A stretch of DNA of 7,203 bases from Methanothrix sp. (GTDB taxonomy: Archaea; Halobacteriota; Methanosarcinia; Methanotrichales; Methanotrichaceae): contig JAABPZ010000072.1 in NCBI GenBank assembly GCA_011391755.1, positions 1 to 7,203 on the forward strand, written 5' to 3'. Both the position numbers and the translations under genes were made by a program. Under the pieces are notes generated by a model. The model searched no databases. It saw only the letters and a list, made by a program, of their open reading frames with translations, and had not been told where the DNA came from. This document shows positions 1-5,611 of the stretch, piece after piece. Position 1 is the stretch's first letter, and every line of letters begins with the position of its first letter.

Positions 1-348
1 GATAATGAGGTTCGCCATAACCTAGAGCTTGGGGCAGTGGAGATCCTTCTTCTCTCCGAGGATCTGAGAAAGACGCGAGCTAAGATTGAATGCACCAGCA
101 GGAGCTGCAACTTTTCCGACAATCAAACTCGCTCGAAGGCATCTGAGCCACTGGGCAGTTGCTTGAAGTGCGGGGCTACCCTAACCATCACCGGAGAAGA
201 GGATATAGTTTCCGAACTATCCAAGCTGGCGGATCAGAGTAAAGCAGAGGTCAAAATCATCTCCACGGAGTTTGAAGAGGGTGAGCAGCTTTACAAGGCC
301 TTTGGCGGGATTGCTGCCGTACTCAGATACAAAACCAGCCACACCTAG
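1..348 (+). CDS. prf1: Peptide chain release factor aRF1, C-terminal part (5' end outside window)
   Basis: aRF1 recognises all three stop codons in the archaeal ribosome and triggers release of the finished protein. Only the last 115 residues are present. The frame is open from base 1 (DNEVRHNLELGAVEILLLSE), so the GTG at 37 is an internal valine and not the start. Visible family features are the 'GAVEILLLSE' strand and helix of the C-terminal domain, two cysteine pairs (CTSRSC and CLKC) that fit the zinc-binding mini-domain seen in archaeal aRF1, the 'EVKIISTEFEEGEQL' strand, and the closing 'AFGGIAAVLRY' shared with eukaryotic eRF1. It is the first visible gene of an operon. The next gene begins 5 nt after its TAG. 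The assignment is secure for this fragment; nothing can be said of the N-terminal stop-codon-reading and GGQ domains. Confidence 0.93.
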   Translation, partial: DNEVRHNLELGAVEILLLSEDLRKTRAKIECTSRSCNFSDNQTRSKASEPLGSCLKCGATLTITGEEDIVSELSKLADQSKAEVKIISTEFEEGEQLYKAFGGIAAVLRYKTSHT

Positions 349-353
349 GGGCG

Positions 354-797
354 ATGAGAACGATCGAGGTTACAATTTGCTCATTCGTCAGGCCCACGGA
401 ACGCGTGGAGAAAGTCGTATCGGCCATTGAGAACATCTTTCCCGGTCTGATAATGGACATTCGCGCCGACAGGATTGAGGCCTACAACGGCCCGGATAGC
501 CTTAAGACATTGCATGAGCTTTTGAGAAGGCAAGAGATTTTGGACACGGCCCGAAAGGTAATGTTGCGCTCACTGGTGGGCAATACCACTGCCTTCCAGC
601 TTAGCAAGCAAGCCGCTTTGATGGGATTTGTGAGCTTTCCTCCCGAAGAGGAGGCCCTGGGATCACTGCATGTGCAGATCACGGGAGGCGAAGGCGTCAT
701 CAATTGGCTGGCCCCCGAGACCGTGAACGGCGTACCGGTCCGAGAGATTGATCTATGTGAGTTAGGAGAGGCTGTGCAGGACGGAATGGATGTTTAG
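354..797 (+). CDS. UPF0201 family protein (COG1325), predicted RNA-binding protein
   Basis: A 147-residue protein, the normal length for the archaeal UPF0201 family. That family has been described as a predicted RNA-binding or exosome-associated protein on the basis of fold and gene context; its biochemical role is not established. Visible features are an N-terminal strand 'IEVTICSFVRPTERVEKVVSAIENIFPG' followed by the charged strand 'MDIRADRIEAYNG', a helix 'LKTLHELLRRQEILDTARKVM', and the C-terminal 'LHVQITGGEGVINWLAPETVNGVPVREI', which I recognise as typical of the family. It starts with ATG 5 nt after the aRF1 stop, with only a weak G-rich run (GGGG) ahead, so translation is probably coupled to aRF1. 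Its end overlaps the next gene by 8 nt. Family assignment is fairly sure; function is inference from the family. Confidence 0.8.
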   Translation: MRTIEVTICSFVRPTERVEKVVSAIENIFPGLIMDIRADRIEAYNGPDSLKTLHELLRRQEILDTARKVMLRSLVGNTTAFQLSKQAALMGFVSFPPEEEALGSLHVQITGGEGVINWLAPETVNGVPVREIDLCELGEAVQDGMDV

Positions 798-1566
798 CTT
801 CTCCTCCAGCAAGCTGGTGGACAGGCCCTTTGACTGGGCCTATCAACTGAAAGATCTGGGCTACAGCGGCTGGGAGATCGTAAACGAGGGAAAGCAGAAG
901 CTGACAGAAGAGAACCTGGCAGAGGCAAAACAGATCGTCGAGACTACTGGCCTTATTATTACCATTCACCTGCCCTACTCCGACCTGAATTTGGCCTCAG
1001 TCAACCAGCCCATCTGGGAGGAGACGGTGCGGCAGATGAAAAGCTGCCTGGACCTTGCCAGCGACTTTGCCCGCCTGGCCGTGCTTCATCCCGGCCATTT
1101 CTCACCTCTGGGAATGCATATGCCCGATGCCGCCTGGTCGCAAAGCATCCTGGGCATCCAGCAGATATGCGATCACGCCCAAAATCTGGACATGAGGATT
1201 GCCGTGGAGAACATGGTCAACATGCCTGCTATTTTAGGTCGCCGGCCGGAAGAGGTTATGGGGATAATAGAGACTGTGGACCGGGAAAATGTGGGCTTTA
1301 TCTTTGATGTGGGCCATGCCAATACCAATGGAAATGTAGAGAGCTTCTTAAGGCTTAAGGACAAGATCATTCATATTCATGTGCATGACAATCACGGCGA
1401 GAGAGACGAGCACCTGCCGGTGGGAAACGGCACCGTCCCCTGGAAAAAGGTAGCTTTAGCCTTAAAGGATTATAGCGGCCGCATTGTCACAGAGTCCCGC
1501 TCTTTAGAGGAGGGACAAAGGTCCGTAAGTCGCTTGAAGAAGATGATGAATTATGTCGATCTTTGA
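790..1566 (+). CDS. Xylose-isomerase-like TIM-barrel protein (sugar phosphate isomerase/epimerase or endonuclease IV superfamily)
   Basis: A 258-residue soluble protein of the AP-endonuclease-2/xylose-isomerase-like TIM-barrel superfamily. These are divalent-metal enzymes that isomerise or epimerise sugars, or cut DNA at abasic sites. Potential metal ligands lie at the expected strand ends: H60 in 'TIHLPY', H100 and H103 in 'LHPGH', E140 in 'AVENM', D173 and H176 in 'FIFDVGHAN', H197/H199/D200/H202 in 'IHVHDNHGERDEHLP', and E235 in 'VTESR'. The segment 'HLPVGNGTVPW' is typical of the sugar isomerase/epimerase branch, and the DNA-binding loops of true endonuclease IV are not obvious, so an isomerase-like role is likelier; the substrate is unknown. 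ATG at 790 gives an 8-nt overlap with the upstream gene (an ATG at 786 is in the other gene's frame). It overlaps the translin gene by 14 nt, which indicates one operon. Confidence 0.85.
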   Translation: MFSFSSSKLVDRPFDWAYQLKDLGYSGWEIVNEGKQKLTEENLAEAKQIVETTGLIITIHLPYSDLNLASVNQPIWEETVRQMKSCLDLASDFARLAVLHPGHFSPLGMHMPDAAWSQSILGIQQICDHAQNLDMRIAVENMVNMPAILGRRPEEVMGIIETVDRENVGFIFDVGHANTNGNVESFLRLKDKIIHIHVHDNHGERDEHLPVGNGTVPWKKVALALKDYSGRIVTESRSLEEGQRSVSRLKKMMNYVDL

Positions 1567-2185
1567 AAACCTGTCTAAAAGCATGTTGGCCGGCTTTGAC
1601 TGCAAAGACCGTGCCCGAGAAGAGGCTTTTCGGCTCTCCCGCGAGGTTATTCGCCTCTGCTCGTCCTCCATTCGGTCCGTGCATAGAAACGACCTGGCCT
1701 CGGCAGAGAGGCTTATGGGCGAGGCGGCCCTTGGCCTGGAGAGAATTCGGGAGGTCCTGTTGGATCACCAGGATGTACGCTACGCCGGATTTGTGGATGG
1801 AGCGGAGCAGGAGTATGCGGAAGCCAGGTGTGTCTATTCCATCACCACCCGGCATGAGATCCCAACTGTCGATGAGGTGGGAGTCGAGCCCGTTAATTAT
1901 CTGGCGGGCCTGGGCGACGTTACGGGGGAATTGCGCCGTCATATTCTGGACCTCATTCGTGGCGGGCGGGCGGCGGAAGGCGAATACTTCCTGGGCATTA
2001 TCGAAGAGATTTATTACCTGCTCATGCTCTTCGACTATCCGGATGCCATCACCCGCGGACTGCGCCGCAAGAGCGACCTGGCCCGGAGCATGCTGGAGAG
2101 GACGAGAGGCGACCTCACCAATGCTCTGGAGCTGGCCAAGATGCAGGAATCGCTCTGCAGTTTCCGTGAGCTGCCCAAAAAATAG
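1553..2185 (+). CDS. Archaeal translin-family protein (Trax-like, C3PO-type RNase subunit)
   Basis: A 210-residue, mostly helical protein of the translin/Trax family (COG2178). In eukaryotes translin and Trax form C3PO, an octameric RNase that removes the passenger strand in RISC and trims tRNA leaders; an archaeal homologue from Archaeoglobus forms a comparable assembly. The signature C-terminal helices are clear ('FDYPDAITRGLRRKSDLARSM', 'LERTRGDLTNALE'). Importantly, the acidic residues that make Trax catalytic appear conserved: E87 and E90 in 'EQEYAEA', and D122 and E126 in 'GDVTGELRR', which lines up with the DxxxE of human Trax (D193/E197). I therefore infer an active nuclease subunit and not a non-catalytic translin. 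The ATG lies inside the end of the TIM-barrel gene (14-nt overlap). A later in-frame ATG at 1583 is possible but would remove the first helix. Last gene of the operon. Confidence 0.87.
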   Translation: MSIFENLSKSMLAGFDCKDRAREEAFRLSREVIRLCSSSIRSVHRNDLASAERLMGEAALGLERIREVLLDHQDVRYAGFVDGAEQEYAEARCVYSITTRHEIPTVDEVGVEPVNYLAGLGDVTGELRRHILDLIRGGRAAEGEYFLGIIEEIYYLLMLFDYPDAITRGLRRKSDLARSMLERTRGDLTNALELAKMQESLCSFRELPKK

Positions 2186-2209
2186 AGGGTAATAGAATAA
2201 TAGAGTCGT

Positions 2210-2292
2210 CTTTGTGCCTTTGTGATGAGGATAGTAGTAAGCTCTAATCCCAAACTTCTACCTAAAAAAAACCAAACCACAAAGGCACAAAG
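2210..2292. repeat. Inverted repeat, 15-bp perfect arms
   Basis: The left arm CTTTGTGCCTTTGTG (2210-2224) is the exact reverse complement of CACAAAGGCACAAAG (2278-2292). The 53-nt spacer is too long for a classical tight hairpin, but the RNA could still fold into a 15-bp stem in the sepS leader or the translin 3' UTR. Each arm consists of two octamer units of the repeat next to it, so the inverted arm may be an independent inverted copy of the same repeat family and not a selected stem. Confidence 0.85.
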
Positions 2293-2311
2293 CCACAAAG
2301 GACGCACAAAG
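2277..2311. repeat. Degenerate octamer repeat, ACAAAG version
   Basis: Four units in a row: CCACAAAG, GCACAAAG, CCACAAAG and GAC-GCACAAAG, 35 nt in all. A nearly identical array lies at 4001-4036 ahead of rpiA with ACAGAG in every unit. The array is about 30 nt upstream of the sepS start. Its function is unknown; it is probably a dispersed genomic repeat. Confidence 0.85.
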
Positions 2312-2340
2312 AAAAGACCAATTTCCTGGAGCTATAAAGA

Positions 2341-3954
2341 ATGAAGTTTGATCCCAGCCTGATTAAAGAGGTTGCCAAAGAGGATTTCGATAAGGCCTGG
2401 CAGCAGGGGAAGGAGTATCTCGGTAAGCCTTCCCTAAACGAGAAATATCCCAGAAATAGTTATTCTTTCGGGACAGTGCACCCCATATTCGACACCATCC
2501 AGAAGCTTCGAGAGGCCTACATCCGCCTGGGCTTCTCGGAGGCCATGAACCCGGTGATGGTCGAGGCATCGGACGTTTACCGCCAGTTCGGCTCAGAGGC
2601 GCTGGCCGTGCTGGATCGCTGCTTTTATCTGGCGGGGTTGCCAAGGCCCGATATCGGCATGTCCGATGAGAGGATCTCTCAGGTTAATGCCCTTCTGGGC
2701 CGGGAACTTTCCGGGGAAGAGGCGGAGGCCTTGCGACAGATTCTGCACGGCTACAAGAAGGGCAAAGTGGAGGGCGACGACCTGGTGCAGGAGATTGCCA
2801 AGGCACTGGGCGCTCATGATGCCCTCATCTCTGTCGTCCTGGAGAAAGTTTTCCCGGAGTTTAGGGAGCTGAAGGCCGAAGCCACCACGCGCACGCTGCG
2901 CAGCCACATGACCTCCGGATGGTTTTTGTCGCTCTCCAATCTTCATCACCGCACAAAGCTGCCGCTCAAGCTCTTCTCTGTGGACCGCTGCTTCCGGCGC
3001 GAGCAGGCAGAGGATGCGGCGCGGCTGATGAGCTACTACTCGGCAAGCTGCGTGATCATGGATGAAGACGTGAGCGTGGAGGACGGAAAAGCCGTTGCCG
3101 ACGGCCTGCTCAGCCAGTTTGGCTTTGAGAAGTTTCAGTTCCGGCCGGACGACAAGCGAAGCAAGTACTACATTCCCGGAACGCAGATCGAGGTCTTTGC
3201 CTACCACCCCGGCCTGGTCGGCTCCGCTACGAAGTACAAGTCGGGTTGGGTGGAGGTGGCCACCTTCGGCATCTACTCGCCCACCGCCCTCTCCCAGTAC
3301 GACATTCCCTATCCGGTCATGAACCTGGGGCTGGGTGTGGAGAGGATTGCCATGATACTGCATAACTCCCAGGATATGCGGGCTCTCTCTTATCCGCAGT
3401 TTCAGACCAACTGGCAGCTTTCCGCCCGGGAGATGGCACAGATGATTTCGGTTGAAAAGCTGCCCACAACGCCTGCCGGCCAGGCCATAGCCGAGGCTGT
3501 GGTTGCTGTCTCTACCGAGCACGGGGAGACGACCTCGCCCTGCGAATTTTTGGCCTGGGAAGGGGAGCTCTTCGGACGAAAGGTCAAGGTCTCCGTGGTC
3601 GAGCCGGAGGAGAACACCAAGCTGTGCGGCCCGGCTGCCCAAAACGAGATCGTGGTGCATAAGCAGAACATCATGGGCATTCCCCGCACCTCTCGCTGGG
3701 AGGAGGCCTTCAACGAGGGCGTGAGCACGGGCATTAAGTATATCGATGCCTTTGCTGCGCTGGCTGCCTACGAGATCGAGGTGACAACCATGGCCGGCAA
3801 GGAATCCGAGACGCGCTCCCGCATAGTGAGAAGCCCCGGCGATATCAACATCAAGATTCACCCGGCCCTGGAGAGGTACATCACCAGCTACAAGCACAAG
3901 ATGGACCTGCGTGGACCGGTTTTCACCACGGTGAAGAGCGAGATCCTGGGCTAA
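2341..3954 (+). CDS. sepS: O-phosphoseryl-tRNA(Cys) synthetase (SepRS)
   Basis: A class II aminoacyl-tRNA synthetase that loads O-phosphoserine onto tRNA(Cys). SepCysS then converts Sep-tRNA to Cys-tRNA, the indirect cysteine route of methanogens and Archaeoglobus. Length (537 aa) matches the family. The start 'MKFDPSLIKEVAKEDFDKAW' is diagnostic, followed by the conserved 'HPIFDTIQKLREAY' helix. Class II motif 2 is at 'FSVDRCFRREQAED' (212-224) and motif 3 at 'MNLGLGVERIAMIL' (327-340). Residues H189-M-T191, the serines of SYYS (231-234) and N328 sit where the phosphoserine pocket is expected, from memory of the known structures. The C-terminal part from about residue 370 is the anticodon/tRNA-binding region. 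The ATG start has GGAG 9 nt upstream. It stands alone after the translin operon; SepCysS is not in the window. Base composition is high GC (37 of 60 bases at 3001-3060), like the rest of the core genes. Confidence 0.97.
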   Translation: MKFDPSLIKEVAKEDFDKAWQQGKEYLGKPSLNEKYPRNSYSFGTVHPIFDTIQKLREAYIRLGFSEAMNPVMVEASDVYRQFGSEALAVLDRCFYLAGLPRPDIGMSDERISQVNALLGRELSGEEAEALRQILHGYKKGKVEGDDLVQEIAKALGAHDALISVVLEKVFPEFRELKAEATTRTLRSHMTSGWFLSLSNLHHRTKLPLKLFSVDRCFRREQAEDAARLMSYYSASCVIMDEDVSVEDGKAVADGLLSQFGFEKFQFRPDDKRSKYYIPGTQIEVFAYHPGLVGSATKYKSGWVEVATFGIYSPTALSQYDIPYPVMNLGLGVERIAMILHNSQDMRALSYPQFQTNWQLSAREMAQMISVEKLPTTPAGQAIAEAVVAVSTEHGETTSPCEFLAWEGELFGRKVKVSVVEPEENTKLCGPAAQNEIVVHKQNIMGIPRTSRWEEAFNEGVSTGIKYIDAFAALAAYEIEVTTMAGKESETRSRIVRSPGDINIKIHPALERYITSYKHKMDLRGPVFTTVKSEILG

Positions 3955-4068
3955 AGAGAATCCAATGAGTGAAGAGTTTAACCAACGGTTACGAATCCCA
4001 CCACAGAGACACAGAGCTCACAGAGGACGCACAGAGAACGCGATTAACTGGGACAATTTAGAGGCTTC
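3955..4068. other. Intergenic region between sepS and rpiA
   Basis: 114 nt containing the ACAGAG octamer array (4001-4036). It also includes a 35-codon open frame (ATG at 3965, stop TGA at 4070-4072) that runs through the repeat and overlaps the rpiA start as ATGA. The predicted peptide is basic and repeat-derived (MSEEFNQRLRIPPQRHRAHR at its start) and has no convincing ribosome binding site, so I do not call it a gene. The TTTAA at about 3978-3982 is only a weak promoter candidate for rpiA. GAGG at 4061-4064 can serve as the rpiA ribosome binding site, with a short 4-nt spacer. Confidence 0.55.
4001..4036. repeat. Degenerate octamer repeat, ACAGAG version
   Basis: Units CCACAGAG, ACACAGAG, CTCACAGAG and GAC-GCACAGAG, 36 nt. 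Aligned to 2277-2311 it differs by one inserted base, by A to G at the same position of all four units, and by a few unit-boundary bases. Both arrays end in the same GACGCACARAG unit and lie 30 nt or so before a start codon. Confidence 0.85.
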
Positions 4069-4761
4069 ATGAAAGACGTTTCTGCTAATGCGGATGCCAA
4101 AAGGCTTGCCGGTGAAGCGGCTGCAACGCTCGTGAAGAGCAACATGGTGGTGGGCCTGGGCACGGGCTCCACCGTGGCCTGGACCATCAAGCGACTGGGC
4201 GAAAGAGTGAAAGAAGAGGGCTTGGACTTTTTAGGAGTTCCCACCTCCTTTCAGGCCGAGAATCTGGCCATCGCCTCAGGGATAAAACTGACCACGCTCA
4301 ATTCGCACCCTGTGCTGGATCTGGCCATCGACGGAGCCGATCAGGTGGACCACAACCTGTACGTCATCAAGGGCGGGGGAGCGGCGCACACGCGAGAAAA
4401 AGTGGTCGCAGGCTCAGCGCGGCGGTTCGTAATAGTAGCCGATGAGAGCAAGTATGTGCAAAAGCTCACCTGGCCGGTGCCGTTGGAGGTCTTGCCCTTT
4501 GCCTTCCGGCTGGTAGAGAAACGGCTGGCGGAGCTGGGGGGAAAGCCGGTGCTGCGGCTAGGCAAGATGAAGGACGGACCGGTGATCACGGACAACGGCA
4601 ACTTTGTGATGGACGTGGACTTCGGCACAATCGAGGATCCGGAGGGCCTGGCGGCGAAGATCAGCCTGATTCCGGGAGTGGTGGAGCACGGGATTTTCGA
4701 CAACCTGGACGAGCTGTACCTGGCGAGAGCGGGCGGGGTGGAGAGGATCGGGAGAAAGTAA
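4069..4761 (+). CDS. rpiA: Ribose-5-phosphate isomerase A
   Basis: Interconverts ribose 5-phosphate and ribulose 5-phosphate in the cytoplasm. In archaea it supplies ribose 5-phosphate for nucleotides, usually together with the reverse ribulose-monophosphate route. At 230 aa it has the family's normal length. Conserved features are the phosphate-binding 'GLGTGSTV' (29-36), 'DGADQVD' (88-94), and '[11 protein letters not shown]' (101-111). The catalytic set of the E. coli enzyme (D81, D84, K94, E103) corresponds exactly, with a shift of 7, to D88, D91, K101 and E110 here. Also typical are '[15 protein letters not shown]' (171-185) and '[10 protein letters not shown]' (201-210). ATG at 4069 is preceded by GAGG. 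The gene follows sepS by 114 nt on the same strand; co-transcription is possible but not shown. All active-site residues are present, so it should be functional. Confidence 0.97.
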   Translation: MKDVSANADAKRLAGEAAATLVKSNMVVGLGTGSTVAWTIKRLGERVKEEGLDFLGVPTSFQAENLAIASGIKLTTLNSHPVLDLAIDGADQVDHNLYVIKGGGAAHTREKVVAGSARRFVIVADESKYVQKLTWPVPLEVLPFAFRLVEKRLAELGGKPVLRLGKMKDGPVITDNGNFVMDVDFGTIEDPEGLAAKISLIPGVVEHGIFDNLDELYLARAGGVERIGRK

Positions 4762-4790
4762 AGGGAAATGCATCCTCCCAGGATTTGAGA

Positions 4791-4937
4791 ATGGCCAAAC
4801 CAACGGGGCTCGGCATGATTTTGGACGGTGCCGATGCAGTGGAGTTCTGGAAGAACGAAGAAGACGCGACCTTTACGGATGAGCAGATGGAATTTTATAA
4901 TAAAGCAAGGCGTGTCTACAAGGAACATCCATTTTGA
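4791..4937 (+). CDS. Small conserved-looking protein of unknown function (48 aa)
   Basis: An ATG-started frame encoding MAKPTGLGMILDGADAVEFW...YNKARRVYKEHPF, beginning 30 nt after rpiA. AGGAT at 4780-4784 lies about 8 nt before the start and can act as a ribosome binding site. The peptide is acidic in the middle ('KNEEDATFTDEQ') and ends in an amphipathic helix. It has a natural amino-acid composition, unlike the out-of-frame readings around it, and it stops right at a T-rich terminator-like run. The style (a short 'GMIL-(D/E)G-x-DA' opening followed by a helix) reminds me of small archaeal antitoxin-like proteins, but I cannot name a family. No toxin follows it on this strand. Real gene: likely. 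Function: unknown. Confidence 0.6.
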   Translation: MAKPTGLGMILDGADAVEFWKNEEDATFTDEQMEFYNKARRVYKEHPF

Positions 4938-4943
4938 TTTTTT
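4932..4943 (+). terminator. T-rich archaeal-type terminator
   Basis: TTTTGATTTTTT covers and immediately follows the stop codon of the 48-aa gene. Archaeal RNA polymerase terminates at short T-runs without a required hairpin, so this would end an rpiA/48-aa transcript. A second T-run lies at about 4968-4972. Confidence 0.5.
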
Positions 4944-4976
4944 ATGGGCTTGACTTTTGACGAGTCCTTTTTGGGC

Positions 4977-5165
4977 TCATTCATCTTCGCCTCTACTCTC
5001 CCGGATCTCCTCGTCGATCTCTTCCGGGCTCAGGAGCGGTATGCCGGCAGCTATTATCTTTTGCCGCAACTCCAGGAGGCGACGCCCGCGCGCAGTTTTT
5101 GGGGAAAACGATTCCATTTCGCATCCTGGAACTCTCCGGATCACTTTGGTTTTGGACATGCACAT
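4977..5165 (-). CDS. VapB-like antitoxin (orphan; toxin missing)
   Basis: A 62-residue minus-strand protein. Its C-terminal half, 'RGRRLLELRQKIIAAGIPLL' followed by SPEEIDEEIRESRG, matches the pattern of small prokaryotic antitoxins (LxxLRxKIxASGIPLLSxEEIxxEIxxRRG) that normally sit directly upstream of a PIN-domain VapC toxin. Such antitoxins bind and block the toxin with this tail and usually repress their own operon. Here the start is ATG at 5165 (ATG at 5159 is an alternative). A following frame begins at 4984 (MNEPKKDSS...) and overlaps the antitoxin's end, as expected for a toxin start, but it stops after 22 codons inside the convergent 48-aa gene. The toxin has therefore been lost. Pattern recognition is by eye; the family name is tentative, the antitoxin class fairly likely. 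Confidence 0.65.
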   Translation of the reverse strand: MCMSKTKVIRRVPGCEMESFSPKTARGRRLLELRQKIIAAGIPLLSPEEIDEEIRESRGEDE

Positions 5166-5299
5166 ACTACCATCCCAGAGTAATAATGATAATTAGATAA
5201 AGTATCTACTCTTTCTTCAATCTTCCGACGGGATGCCATAGTCACCAGGTGTGATGGATGCGGAAAATTAAAATATGGAGCGAGCGGATTTAGGAAATA
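5166..5299. promoter_or_regulatory. Divergent AT-rich intergenic region with TATA-like sequences
   Basis: 134 nt between the minus-strand antitoxin and the plus-strand HicB-like gene. On the minus strand TACTTTATCTAATTATC (about 5189-5205 in plus coordinates) could be a TATA region placing a transcript start near 5174. On the plus strand AATTAAAATATGG (about 5266-5277) is centred some 28 nt before the ATG at 5300, which would give a nearly leaderless message; TAGGA at 5291-5295 could act as a ribosome binding site if the start is further upstream. A start-less frame with a CDGC cysteine pair also ends here (see findings). Confidence 0.35.
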
Positions 5300-5611
5300 A
5301 TGGCTGCTCAACCGTTAGCAATAGAATTCTTGGAAAGGCACCCTTTGCGGGAATTCGAGGTAGGCGTCAGGAAGTTCGTTCCTCTCATAATCACCAATCT
5401 TGAGGTGGATTACGATGACGGCTTGTGGTCTGTCAGTCTGTCTCCTCTCGATGCAGTAGGATGCTCTCAGGATTTTCTGGAGGCTCGGCTGAGGCTATTT
5501 GAATACATCAACTTCCTTTGGAATGAGTACGTCCTTTGTCCTGAACCAGAGTTGGGCGAGACGGGCAAAATGCAGAGAGATCTTCTTTTGGAATTGTTTT
5601 CGGTGAGCTGA
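5300..5611 (+). CDS. HicB-like antitoxin candidate
   Basis: A 103-residue protein. Residues 30-80 read as strands 'ITNLEVDYDDGLWSVSLSPL' followed by a helix (DFLEARLRLFEYINFLWNEY), which resembles the beta-beta-beta-alpha core of HicB-type antitoxins (a strand with an acidic turn and 'G.W.v.l', then a helix with regularly spaced leucines). The tail is charged and helical. The main support is context: its TGA overlaps the ATG of a HicA/YcfA-like reading frame (TGATG), the arrangement of a translationally coupled toxin-antitoxin pair. No DNA-binding ribbon-helix-helix or HTH can be picked out with confidence. ATG at 5300 also overlaps the stop of a short upstream frame (TAATG). It could instead be an unrelated small protein; no family recognised with certainty. 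Confidence 0.5.
   Translation: MAAQPLAIEFLERHPLREFEVGVRKFVPLIITNLEVDYDDGLWSVSLSPLDAVGCSQDFLEARLRLFEYINFLWNEYVLCPEPELGETGKMQRDLLLELFSVS

Larger units (their letters stand above)
2186..2340. other. Intergenic region before sepS with long inverted repeat
   Basis: 155 nt without a gene. It holds an A/T-rich start (GTAATAGAATAATAGAG at about 2190-2205, a possible but unconvincing TATA-like stretch), one arm of a perfect 15-bp inverted repeat at 2210-2224, a 53-nt spacer containing a run of eight A residues, and the second arm at 2278-2292, which is part of an octamer repeat. A GGAG ribosome binding site lies at 2328-2331, 9 nt before the sepS ATG. The CTATAAAG at 2332-2339 resembles a TATA box but is too close to the start codon to serve sepS. 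I cannot place the promoter with confidence. Confidence 0.6.

Noticed and set aside
37..348. GTG at 37 as a gene start giving a 103-aa protein
   Set aside because: The frame is open to base 1 and the upstream residues belong to the same aRF1 domain, so this is an internal valine codon.
1563..2192. 209-codon plus-strand frame overlapping the translin gene
   Set aside because: Trp/Arg/Ser-rich out-of-frame reading of the translin gene, with no family features.
2277..2311. Octamer array as a CRISPR array
   Set aside because: Units are 8 nt and contiguous, without unique spacers; no cas genes are present.
2332..2339. CTATAAAG as the sepS TATA box
   Set aside because: It ends one base before the ATG; transcription would start inside the coding region.
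2593..3897. 434-codon minus-strand open frame
   Set aside because: It lies antisense to sepS, which has a complete and recognisable class II synthetase sequence; the antisense product has no domain and a composition typical of a shadow in high-GC DNA.
4341..4928. 195-codon minus-strand frame starting MFLVDTPCF, reminiscent of a PIN-domain start
   Set aside because: It is antisense to rpiA and to the 48-aa gene; after the first residues no PIN-domain acidic motifs appear, so the resemblance is chance.
4944..5183. Plus-strand 79-codon frame after the T-run
   Set aside because: Antisense to the antitoxin-like gene, follows a terminator-like run, and has no ribosome binding site or recognisable sequence.
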